From assembly GCF_042646425.1 (NCBI RefSeq), contig NZ_JBHRTR010000002.1, positions 1-45,932 on the forward strand: a stretch of 45,932 nt of DNA, given 5' to 3'. Each line of letters begins with the position of its first letter. Position 1 is the stretch's first letter. Under the pieces are notes generated by a model. That model did not search any database. It had not been told where the DNA came from and was given only the letters and a program-made list of their open reading frames with translations. This DNA comes from Marinibaculum pumilum (GTDB lineage Bacteria; Pseudomonadota; Alphaproteobacteria; Ferrovibrionales; Ferrovibrionaceae). The translations under genes and the position numbers were made by a program. Positions 19,372 to 28,873 of the stretch are shown here, piece after piece.

Positions 19372-20628
19372 TTGGCCAGCCTGCAGCCCGTCCGCGGCAC
19401 CCATGACCTTTTGCCAGACGACTTCGCCCGCCATGCGGCGGTGATCGACACGGCGCGTTCCGTGTCGCGCCGCTACGGCTATCGCGAGACGGCGCCGCCG
19501 ATCTTCGAGTTCACCGAGGTCTTCGCCCGCACCATGGGCGAAACCTCGGACGTGGTGTCGAAGGAGATGTACTCCTTCACCGATCGCGGCGGCGAAGGCA
19601 TCACCCTGCGCCCGGAATTCACCGCCGGCATCTGCCGCGGCGTGATCAGCAACGGCCTGCAGCAGAACCTGCCGCTGCGCGTCTTCGCCAACGGACCGGT
19701 GTTCCGGTACGAACGGCCCCAGAAGGGCCGGCAGCGGCAGTTCCACCAGATCGACCTGGAGCTGATCGGCGCGCCGGAACCGCGCGCCGATGTCGAGGTG
19801 ATCGCCGTCGCCTGGGACATCCTGCAGGCGCTTGGGGTCGCAGAGAAGTGCCGCCTGGAGATCAATTCCCTGGGCGACCCGGAAAGCCGCGCCGCCTATC
19901 GCGAGGCGCTGCTGGCCTATCTGGAGCCGCACCGCGCCGAGCTGTCGCCGGACAGCCAGGCACGTCTGGAGCGCAACCCATTGCGGATCCTGGACTCCAA
20001 GGTCGAGCGCGACCGGGAGATCGTCGCCGACGCGCCCCGCTTCGGCGATTATCTGGGGGCGGACGCCACCGCCTTCTGGGCAGAGGTGCAGGACGGCCTG
20101 ACCGTGCTGGGCATCCCCTTCACGGTCAATCCGCGCCTGGTGCGCGGCCTGGACTACTACACCCACACCGCCTTCGAGTTCATCACCGAGGCGCTGGGCG
20201 CGCAGGGCGCGGTGATCGCCGGCGGCCGCTATGACGGGCTGATCGAGATGCTGGGCGGACCGCACACCCCGGGCATCGGCTGGGGCGGCGGCATCGAGCG
20301 GCTGGCGATGCTGGCCGATGCGGCGGCGCAGCCCGACCGGCCGGTCGCCCTGGTGCCTCTGGGGCCCGCGGCGGAGCGGCGGGCCTGGACCATCGGTCAC
20401 GACCTGCGCAAGGCCGGGCTGGCGGTGGACGAGGCCTTCAAGGGCAACCTGTCCCGCCGGCTGAAGCGCGCCAACAAGGTCGGCGCCCGCTTCGCGGTGC
20501 TGATCGGCGACGACGAGCTGGCCGCCGGCAAGGCCACCGTGCGCGACCTGGACGACGGCAGCCAGGCGGAGATCGCCTTCGACGCCCTGCCCGGCCGTCT
20601 GGGCGCGGCCTTCGGCGACAGCGCCTGA
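19372..20628 (+). CDS. hisS: Histidine-tRNA ligase (TTG start)
   Basis: A 418-residue class II aminoacyl-tRNA synthetase. Family motifs include the N-terminal PVRGTHDLLPDDF, motif 2 (GPVFRYERPQKGRQRQFHQ), the histidine-specific RGLDYYTHTAFE and motif 3 with GIGWGGGIERL. A C-terminal anticodon-binding domain follows. No ATG occurs at a suitable place. The natural start is the TTG at 19372, because GGAGAGA lies 3-9 bases before it and the resulting MASLQPVRGTHDLL is the usual N-terminus. A longer reading from 19264 would overlap ispG and add an Arg-rich tail of no known function. prfA begins 13 bases after the stop. Confidence 0.96.
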   Translation: MASLQPVRGTHDLLPDDFARHAAVIDTARSVSRRYGYRETAPPIFEFTEVFARTMGETSDVVSKEMYSFTDRGGEGITLRPEFTAGICRGVISNGLQQNLPLRVFANGPVFRYERPQKGRQRQFHQIDLELIGAPEPRADVEVIAVAWDILQALGVAEKCRLEINSLGDPESRAAYREALLAYLEPHRAELSPDSQARLERNPLRILDSKVERDREIVADAPRFGDYLGADATAFWAEVQDGLTVLGIPFTVNPRLVRGLDYYTHTAFEFITEALGAQGAVIAGGRYDGLIEMLGGPHTPGIGWGGGIERLAMLADAAAQPDRPVALVPLGPAAERRAWTIGHDLRKAGLAVDEAFKGNLSRRLKRANKVGARFAVLIGDDELAAGKATVRDLDDGSQAEIAFDALPGRLGAAFGDSA

Positions 20629-20641
20629 GGGACCGCCTGCG

Positions 20642-21721
20642 ATGCTGCCGAACGCCAAGCTGGATCAGGTCCTGCGCCGCTATGACGAGGTGCAGGCGCT
20701 GCTGGCCAGTGTCGATATCGCACCGGACAGGCTGGCCGACCTGAGCCGGGAATTCTCCGGCCTGGAGCCGGTGGTCGCCGGCATTGCCGACTATCGCCGC
20801 CTGCAGGCGGAGCTGGCGGATGCCGAGGCGATGCTGGCCGAGGCCGGCGGCGATGCGGAGATGCGGGAGCTCGCGGAAGCAGAGCGCCGCAGCCTGCAGG
20901 AGCGCCTGCCGGAGGCGGAGCGGGCGCTGCAGTTCCTGCTGCTGCCGCAGGACGAGGCCGACAGCCGCAATGCGATCCTGGAGATCCGCGCCGGCACCGG
21001 CGGCGACGAGGCCGCTTTGTTCGCCGCCGACCTGCTGCGCATGTACCAGCGCTATGCCGAGCTGCACGGCTGGAAGCTGACCGTGATGGACGGCACGGAA
21101 ACCGACCTGGGCGGCTGGCGGGAGGTGATCGCCGAGGTGGCCGGCCGCGACGTCTTCCGGCGCCTGAAATACGAATCCGGCGTGCACCGCGTGCAGCGGG
21201 TGCCGGAGACCGAGGCCGGCGGCCGGATCCACACCTCCGCGGCCACGGTGGCGGTGCTGCCGGAAGCGGAGGAGGTGGATATCCAGGTCCGCGACGAGGA
21301 CTTGCGGATCGACGTCTACCGCTCCTCCGGCGCCGGCGGGCAGCATGTGAACACCACCGACAGCGCGGTCCGCATCACCCACCTGCCCACCGGCATCGTG
21401 GTCACCCAGCAGGACGAGAAGTCGCAGCATCGCAACAAGGCGAAGGCGCTGAAGGTGCTGCGTGCCCGGCTCTACGACCAGCAGCGCCAGCAGGCGGATG
21501 CGGAGCGGGCGGCGACCCGCAAGGGCCAGGTCGGTTCCGGCGACCGGTCGGAGCGGATCCGCACCTACAACTTTCCGCAGGGACGCGTCTCCGACCACCG
21601 GGTGAACCTGACCCTTTACAAGCTGGACAAGGTGCTGACCGGCGAGGCGCTGGACGAGTTCGTCGATGCACTGATCGCCGACGACCAGGCCGCCCGGCTG
21701 GCCGCCGAGGATGCCGCGTGA
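20642..21721 (+). CDS. prfA: Peptide chain release factor 1
   Basis: RF1 reads UAA and UAG stops and triggers peptide release. The 359-residue protein has the GGQ motif at residues 232-234 within SSGAGGQHVNTTDSAVR, the PxT-type recognition motif as PET in RVPETEAGGRIHTSA, and NFPQGRVSDHR near the C-terminus. The length is normal. Its TGA overlaps the GTG start of prmC by 4 bases (GTGA), giving translational coupling with the enzyme that methylates the GGQ glutamine. Confidence 0.98.
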   Translation: MLPNAKLDQVLRRYDEVQALLASVDIAPDRLADLSREFSGLEPVVAGIADYRRLQAELADAEAMLAEAGGDAEMRELAEAERRSLQERLPEAERALQFLLLPQDEADSRNAILEIRAGTGGDEAALFAADLLRMYQRYAELHGWKLTVMDGTETDLGGWREVIAEVAGRDVFRRLKYESGVHRVQRVPETEAGGRIHTSAATVAVLPEAEEVDIQVRDEDLRIDVYRSSGAGGQHVNTTDSAVRITHLPTGIVVTQQDEKSQHRNKAKALKVLRARLYDQQRQQADAERAATRKGQVGSGDRSERIRTYNFPQGRVSDHRVNLTLYKLDKVLTGEALDEFVDALIADDQAARLAAEDAA

Positions 21722-22590
21722 CGGCGGTGGGCGAACTTCGGCCCGCCGCCGACCGCCGGCAGCTGCTGGCCGAGGCGCGCGCCAACCTGGCCGCTGCCGG
21801 GGTGGAGGATGCCGGGCGCGACGCCCTGTGGCTCCTGGCCGCGGCCTGCGGGCTGGACGGCCCGGCCGGCGCGGCGCATGGCGCGCCGCTGCCGCCGGAG
21901 GCCGCGCGCCGCTTCGCGGAGATGCTGCGGCGCCGGGCCGCGCGCGAGCCCGTCGCCCGGATCATCGGCCGGCGCGGCTTCTGGACCCTGGACCTGGCGG
22001 TGACTCCGGCGGTCCTGGACCCGCGCGCCGATACCGAGCTGCTGGTCGAACAGGTGCTGGCCCGTCTGCCGGACCGGCAGGCGCCCCGCACCGTCCTGGA
22101 CCTGGGCACCGGCAGCGGCTGCCTGCTGCTGGCCCTGCTGGCGGAACTGCCCGCCGCGACCGGCATCGGCATCGACCTGTCCGCCGACGCCCTGGCGGTG
22201 GCACGCGCCAATGCCGCCACAGCTTGCCTTGTGGGTCGCAGCAGCTTCCTGCAGGGCGACTGGGGCCTGGCGCTGACGGACCAGTGTGCCGATATCCTTG
22301 TCAGCAACCCGCCCTATATCGCCAGTGGCGCGCTGCCGGCGCTGATGCCGGAGGTGCGCGACCACGACCCGCCGCTGGCCCTGGACGGCGGTCAGGATGG
22401 GCTGGATGCCTATCGGCGGATCGTGCCGGACCTGCGCCGCCTGCTGCGGCCCGGCGGCCTGGCGGCGCTGGAGGTGGACGCAGCGACAGCCGCAGCGGTG
22501 ACCGGCCTGCTGGAAGCGGCCGCTGCGAAGCGGGTCGTCGCCGCCGACGACCTCGCCGGCCGCCCGCGCGCCCTGCTGGCGGAATTCTGA
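21718..22590 (+). CDS. prmC: Peptide chain release factor N5-glutamine methyltransferase
   Basis: PrmC methylates the glutamine of the GGQ motif in release factors. The 290-residue product has an N-terminal helical domain, the SAM motif TVLDLGTGSGCLLLALL and the substrate-binding N197-P-P-Y200 in VSNPPYIASG. The GTG start overlaps the prfA stop, the standard prfA-prmC arrangement. The next gene lies 790 bases away behind its own candidate promoter. Confidence 0.96.
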   Translation: MTAVGELRPAADRRQLLAEARANLAAAGVEDAGRDALWLLAAACGLDGPAGAAHGAPLPPEAARRFAEMLRRRAAREPVARIIGRRGFWTLDLAVTPAVLDPRADTELLVEQVLARLPDRQAPRTVLDLGTGSGCLLLALLAELPAATGIGIDLSADALAVARANAATACLVGRSSFLQGDWGLALTDQCADILVSNPPYIASGALPALMPEVRDHDPPLALDGGQDGLDAYRRIVPDLRRLLRPGGLAALEVDAATAAAVTGLLEAAAAKRVVAADDLAGRPRALLAEF

Positions 22591-23171
22591 TTGCCGCCGC
22601 AGGCCGCTTGCGCATTTGGTGCTTGGAATCCGGGCGGCCAGCCGCTACTGTCACAGCGTGCCGGGGGCAGAAATGCCGGGGAACCGTCGACAAGCCGACG
22701 GTCGGGCCGCGCGGCGGAGATGCCAGCGCGGCGGGGCATCAGCGGTTGCCGAAGGCCGGGCCCGGATGGGCCGGCGGCCGATATGGGGACCGGTCGGCAC
22801 CGCGCACTGCAGGCAACGGATCTATCGACCAGCTGGGGTCGTGGCGGCAGCGTCCTGCCGGGTCATAGCGACTGACCTGCCGCATTCCTGCGCCCGGCGC
22901 GGAAGCCTGCCGTGCCGGACAGGAGCGAAGATTCCCTTCGGGGCGCTTCCGCGGAAGATCGCGTATCTGGAGCGGATGCTGGCGGCATGGCCGCCGATGA
23001 TGACCGGATCGTCGCAGCTGTGGGGACGGCGACGATCGAGCCGCGCGAAGGCGCAGCCATAGGCCCGCGATGCCCGGAACCCGCGATGGCCGGGATCCGG
23101 CGATGACGGAACGGCCGGACAGGTGTCCGGCTGCGGCGCGGGTGGACAGGCTGCCGGCCGTGTCGGGCGGC
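22591..23171. other. Gene-free stretch between prmC and the DUF4167 promoter
   Basis: I see no credible gene here. Open frames on both strands are rich in Arg/Ala/Gly/Ser and lack recognisable motifs or ribosome sites. The stretch contains several short inverted repeats, for example around CCGTCGACAAGCCGACGG at about 22686-22703. It is long for this otherwise compact part of the genome and could hold a small RNA or unannotated peptide that I cannot identify. Confidence 0.5.
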
Positions 23172-23199
23172 TTGGGACAGATTGGGGACTGACTTAGAC
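23172..23199 (+). promoter_or_regulatory. Candidate promoter of the DUF4167 gene
   Basis: TTGGGA (23172-23177) and TTAGAC (23194-23199) are separated by 16 bases. The -10 overlaps a small hairpin, GACTT-AGAC-AAGTC (23191-23204). Initiation here would leave a leader of about 175 bases. Confidence 0.45.
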
Positions 23200-23205
23200 A
23201 AGTCG

Positions 23206-23380
23206 GACGCAATCGCAAGCGCAAGCACCGCCTGTCGATGGCAGGCGAGAGCGGCGGGCTGCGGCCAAGAGAGGCCGCAGGATGGCCCGCCACCCCCGGC
23301 CTGCAGGGCCATCGGCGAACTGCCGACCGCTGCCGGCCATGTGAGCCACTTGAACGGGCAATGGATTCAACGGAACCGGA
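23206..23380 (+). promoter_or_regulatory. Hairpin-rich 5' leader of the DUF4167 gene
   Basis: Two well-formed stem-loops are visible. CGCCTG/CAGGCG is at 23229-23247. A long one has TGCGGCC/GGCCGCA with a 6-base loop (23260-23279), extended by GCGGGC (23254-23259) with GCCCGC (23285-23290) across a 5-base bulge. A GGCCTGCAGGGCC segment follows near 23299. The leader could be a cis-acting RNA control element or an independent small RNA. No known riboswitch class was recognised. Confidence 0.4.
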
Positions 23381-24247
23381 ATGAGACCTGTTAATCAGAA
23401 ACGGGCACGCGGCAACCGCTCCGGCGGACGTCGGCCGCATCCGAACAATGCCAACCGCAGCTACGATTCGAACGGCCCGGATGTGAAGATCCGCGGGTCG
23501 GCGAGCCATATCTTCGAGCGCTACTGCCAGCTCGCCCGGGACGCCAGCGCCAGCGGCGACCGGATCGCCGCGGAAAGCCATCTCCAGCATGCTGAGCACT
23601 ACTACCGGATCATGCTGGCCAACGGCCTTGTCACGCCGCGGCAGCCGAACCAGCGCGGTGCCTCCAACCAGGGCAATGGCGGCGGCGGACCGAACGGGTC
23701 CGGCGGCGGCTATGACGACGACGAGGACGAGGACCAGGCCAGCGGCCAGAACGGCAATGTCGGCGGCAATGCCGGCGGCGGCTCGGGCGGCCAGTCGCCG
23801 CAGCTCGACCTGGACCAGCCGCGCCAGCGCGACGGCGGCCGGCAGGCCCGGTCCGACGACGACGGCAATGACGGCAGCGACGACGACGCCCGCGCCGAGG
23901 CCCCCCGGGCCCAGGGTGGCCGCGGCCATGCCGCCCGTGACAATGCCCCCCGCGAGAACGCTTCCCGCGACAATGCTTCCCGCGACAATGCTTCCCGCGA
24001 CAATGCTCCCCGGAACAATGCGTCCGCGGGCGAGGAACCGCAGGAGGATGGCAACCGGGCCGAGGCGTCGCGCGGCGACGGCAACCGGGGCGACGGCGGC
24101 AAGGGCGAAGGCCGCCCGGCGCGGCAGCCGCGGCGCCGCCGCAGCAGCCGGACCGAGCAGGCCGCCGCGGCCAGCCAGACCGCGGAAGCCGAGGATGCCT
24201 CCGGAGAGAACAACGGCGGCGGCGAGACCGAGGAAGCGGCCGCCTGA
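23381..24247 (+). CDS. DUF4167 domain-containing protein
   Basis: The 288-residue product has the conserved DUF4167 domain in its first 85 residues, with a basic Gly/Arg/Asn-rich start and YDSNGPDVKIRGSASHIFER then AESHLQHAEHYYRIM. The rest is low complexity and predicted disordered, rich in Asp, Gly, Asn, Arg and Ala. It includes six 15-bp tandem units encoding (R)DNA(S/P)R-type repeats (23936-24025) and a basic Arg-rich patch near the end. The family is alphaproteobacterial and of unknown function; the basic, disordered make-up suggests nucleic-acid binding, which is inference. Position between prmC and clpB is typical for the family. A long leader precedes it and a strong terminator follows. 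Confidence 0.92.
   Translation: MRPVNQKRARGNRSGGRRPHPNNANRSYDSNGPDVKIRGSASHIFERYCQLARDASASGDRIAAESHLQHAEHYYRIMLANGLVTPRQPNQRGASNQGNGGGGPNGSGGGYDDDEDEDQASGQNGNVGGNAGGGSGGQSPQLDLDQPRQRDGGRQARSDDDGNDGSDDDARAEAPRAQGGRGHAARDNAPRENASRDNASRDNASRDNAPRNNASAGEEPQEDGNRAEASRGDGNRGDGGKGEGRPARQPRRRRSSRTEQAAAASQTAEAEDASGENNGGGETEEAAA
23936..24025 (+). repeat. 15-bp tandem repeat within the DUF4167 gene (6 units)
   Basis: Six consecutive 15-base units of the form CGCGACAATGCTTCC. Units 3 and 4 (23966-23995) are identical, unit 5 differs by one base, and units 1, 2 and 6 are diverged. They keep the reading frame and encode a five-residue repeat in the disordered tail. Copy number is likely variable between strains. 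Confidence 0.9.
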
Positions 24248-24290
24248 CGGGCGGCTGCCGGCCGGCAGCAACCGCCGGAGCGCAAGAACA

Positions 24291-24324
24291 GGGCGGCGTC
24301 GCGACCAGCGGCGCCGCCCTTTTT
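24291..24324 (+). terminator. Rho-independent terminator after the DUF4167 gene
   Basis: GGGCGGCG (24291-24298) pairs perfectly with CGCCGCCC (24312-24319) and is followed at once by TTTTT (24320-24324). It lies 43 bases after the stop codon. This is a classical intrinsic terminator. Confidence 0.9.
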
Positions 24325-24397
24325 CGTGGGGTTTTCGCCCGGCAGGATTGTCGCCGACCCGCCTCTCCGCTGCGGCATTTTAAGCTGCGGCCAGACC

Positions 24398-24425
24398 CTT
24401 GTGTTGCAATATTGCACCACCATAT
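24398..24425 (+). promoter_or_regulatory. Sigma-32 (RpoH)-like heat-shock promoter of clpB
   Basis: CTTGTG (24398-24403) is followed after 14 bases by CACCATAT (24418-24425), a good match to the heat-shock pattern CTTGAA-N13-15-CCCCATNT. It is about 70 bases upstream of the clpB start, which fits a heat-shock chaperone. The spacer contains a perfect 12-bp palindrome, TGCAATATTGCA (24405-24416). Confidence 0.6.
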
Positions 24426-24495
24426 CCGATAGGTCGGGCGGGGACCTTGCCGCAATCGGGAGGTTCTGTCCGTCGTCGCCTCAGGAGGGACAGAA

Positions 24496-27111
<2,616 letters not shown>

Positions 27112-27137
27112 CCGTTCGTACCGTTGTGCGGAAGATC

Positions 27138-27176
27138 GGGGCCGCTTCCCGGCAGGGAAGCGGCCCCTTTCCTTTG
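27138..27176 (+). terminator. Rho-independent terminator after clpB
   Basis: A 13-bp perfect stem, GGGGCCGCTTCCC (27138-27150) with GGGAAGCGGCCCC (27155-27167), has a 4-base loop and is followed by TTTCCTTTG. It may also end the convergent multicopper oxidase transcript, although only the plus strand has the T-rich tail. Confidence 0.88.
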
Positions 27177-27177
27177 C

Positions 27178-28644
27178 CTACCCCACCCGCAGCAGGCCCA
27201 TCATCCCGGTCTCCTGGTGTTCGATGATGTGGCAGTGGAACATCCAGTCGCCCGGATTGTCGGCGACCAGGGCGATGCGGCGGCGCTCGCCCGGACCGAC
27301 CAGGGTGGTGTCGGCCCAATGCACCGGCAGGTCGGGATCGGTGGAGCTGGACAGCACCTTGAAGCTGTGGCCGTGCAGGTGGATCGGGTGGATCTGCTTT
27401 GACCGGTTGTCGAGCTCCAGGATGTAGCTGCGGCCCTGGCGCAGCGCCGCCAGCGGTTCCGGCGGATGTGCATGGCCCTGTTCCGGCCAGGTGCGGCCGT
27501 TGATCGCCCAGAGGGTGCGCGGCGCCAGGCAGAGATCGTCGGCGAACGGCAGGCCGGCCAGCGCCGGCGGCGCGGGCGACCGGGTGGCGACGGTCTCGAA
27601 CGCCATCGGCACCACCGGTGCCCCGTCCAGCCGGGGTTCCGGCAGGTGCGGCCCCGGCAGGGCCGGCGGCACGAAGGGCGGCCGGGCCAGGGCCGGGCCG
27701 GCGGCCCGCAGCCGGGCGATCAGGTCCGGCCGGGTGCCGCGCAGGTTGCGCAGTTCCACCACCGCGCCCGGTTCCGCCGGCATGCGCAGGGCGAGGTCGG
27801 CCCGCATCGCCGGCCCCAGGCGCCAGGCGCTGTAGGGCAGCGCCGACAGGGGCAGCGGCGGCAGGGCCATGCCATCGGTCGCGATCAGCCAGGCATCGGC
27901 ACCCACGACATAGAGGTCGAGCAGCCGGGTCACGTCCAGGTTCAGCAGCCGCAGCCGCAGATCGCCGCCCGCCGGCACGGCGAAATCCGGGGCCGCCTCC
28001 CCCTTCAGCGGCAGGCCGTTGACACTTTGCAGGCTGCCATGGGTGCCCGGGCCGGCGGCCCCCTTCAGGGTCAGGAACGGCCCCAGGCTGCCGTCCGGGT
28101 TCAGCCGCCAGTCCTTGTAGGCGAGCACCAGGTCGGCATCGACGGCCGGTTCCTCCGGATCCTCCACGATCAGCACGCCGGCCAGGCCGCGGCCCAGCTG
28201 CTCCACGGTGTTGCAATGGGGATGAAAGAAGAAGGTACCCGCGTCCGGCGGAGCGAAGCGGTAGGTGAAGTTCTCGCCCGGCTCCACCGGCGGCTGGGTG
28301 ATGTAGGGAACCCCGTCCATGCCATGGGGGATGCGCAGGCCGTGCCAGTGGATGGTGGTGTGTTCGTCCGGCAGGCCGTTCTCCAGCCGCAGCTCCGCCA
28401 TCTGTCCGCGGCGCAGCCGCAGGACCGGCATCACCTCGCCGTTGTAGAGCCGCAGCCGGCTGGGTGCCGGCTGGTCGGGCACCAGGCGGCGCTCCACCTC
28501 CGCGGCCCGTAGGACCGTGCGCGGCCGCGCCTCGCCTTCCACGCCACGCAGCGGCAGGGCCGCCAGCCCGCCGCCCATGGCGACGGCGCCGGCCAGCAGG
28601 GCGCGGCGGGACAGGTGGAAGCGTGGGTTCCCGGATTTCGTCAT
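27178..28644 (-). CDS. Tat-exported multicopper oxidase (CopA/CumA/CueO-like)
   Basis: The 488-residue protein begins with a twin-arginine signal (LSRRALLAGAVAMGGG) and has three cupredoxin domains. Copper ligands are visible as H99-W-H101, H141-P-H143, the H419-x2-H422-x-H424 cluster, and H470-C471-H472 with H476 and axial M481. The C471 site is the type 1 copper and the others form the trinuclear cluster. Such enzymes oxidise Cu(I), Mn(II) or phenolics in the periplasm, often for copper tolerance. It lacks an obvious Met-rich insert like that of CueO. The upstream 15-bp palindrome TGCGAACAATTCGCA is a possible operator. No copper efflux gene is nearby, so the physiological substrate is open. 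Confidence 0.93.
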   Translation of the reverse strand: MTKSGNPRFHLSRRALLAGAVAMGGGLAALPLRGVEGEARPRTVLRAAEVERRLVPDQPAPSRLRLYNGEVMPVLRLRRGQMAELRLENGLPDEHTTIHWHGLRIPHGMDGVPYITQPPVEPGENFTYRFAPPDAGTFFFHPHCNTVEQLGRGLAGVLIVEDPEEPAVDADLVLAYKDWRLNPDGSLGPFLTLKGAAGPGTHGSLQSVNGLPLKGEAAPDFAVPAGGDLRLRLLNLDVTRLLDLYVVGADAWLIATDGMALPPLPLSALPYSAWRLGPAMRADLALRMPAEPGAVVELRNLRGTRPDLIARLRAAGPALARPPFVPPALPGPHLPEPRLDGAPVVPMAFETVATRSPAPPALAGLPFADDLCLAPRTLWAINGRTWPEQGHAHPPEPLAALRQGRSYILELDNRSKQIHPIHLHGHSFKVLSSSTDPDLPVHWADTTLVGPGERRRIALVADNPGDWMFHCHIIEHQETGMMGLLRVG

Positions 28645-28660
28645 GGGGCCATCCAGAAGA

Positions 28661-28675
28661 TGCGAACAATTCGCA
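28661..28675. promoter_or_regulatory. Palindrome upstream of the multicopper oxidase gene
   Basis: TGCGAA-CAA-TTCGCA is a perfect 6-3-6 inverted repeat, 17 bases before the start codon. Its size suits a dimeric repressor. Which regulator would bind is unknown. Confidence 0.35.
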
Positions 28676-28765
28676 GACCCTAGCCCCTGTGCCACCGCCT
28701 GTCGGCGCGGCATGGTGACGCCCGCGCAGCCAGCGCCCGCGCGGCCAGTGAAGGACGCCCGAATA

Positions 28766-28819
28766 ACGATAGGGGCCGTTCCCATCGGAACCGGGTTCCG
28801 CGGGAACGACCCCTATCGT
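28766..28819. terminator. 54-nt near-perfect hairpin between the M23 peptidase and multicopper oxidase genes
   Basis: Three stacked stems fold into one long hairpin. ACGATAGGGG (28766-28775) pairs with CCCCTATCGT (28810-28819), CGTTCCC (28777-28783) with GGGAACG (28802-28808), and CGGAAC (28786-28791) with GTTCCG (28795-28800) around a 3-base loop. Only one mismatch and a small internal loop interrupt it. There is no T tract. It lies 55 bases past the M23 stop and may end that transcript. A cruciform or protein-binding site is the alternative. Confidence 0.55.
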
Positions 28820-28873
28820 CCTGCGCCTGCGGGCACGTGGCCGCGGCGCAGCCCCCTAACGTGCGGTTGTCCG

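Noticed and set aside
23229..23290. Stem-loops upstream of the DUF4167 gene as a tRNA
   Set aside because: The hairpins do not form a cloverleaf and there is no T-loop GTTCRA-type sequence or CCA end in the right place.
23936..24025. Short regularly spaced repeats as a CRISPR array
   Set aside because: The 15-bp units are contiguous, in frame and without spacers; they encode a protein repeat.
22739..24271. A 510-codon minus-strand frame opposite the DUF4167 gene
   Set aside because: Its Ala/Val/Gly-rich composition follows from the antisense of the low-complexity DUF4167 tail; no motif or ribosome site, and the plus-strand gene is clearly real.
27178..28644. Multicopper oxidase as part of a copper-resistance operon
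   Set aside because: No copB, copper ATPase or CueR-type regulator gene is adjacent; the gene stands alone.
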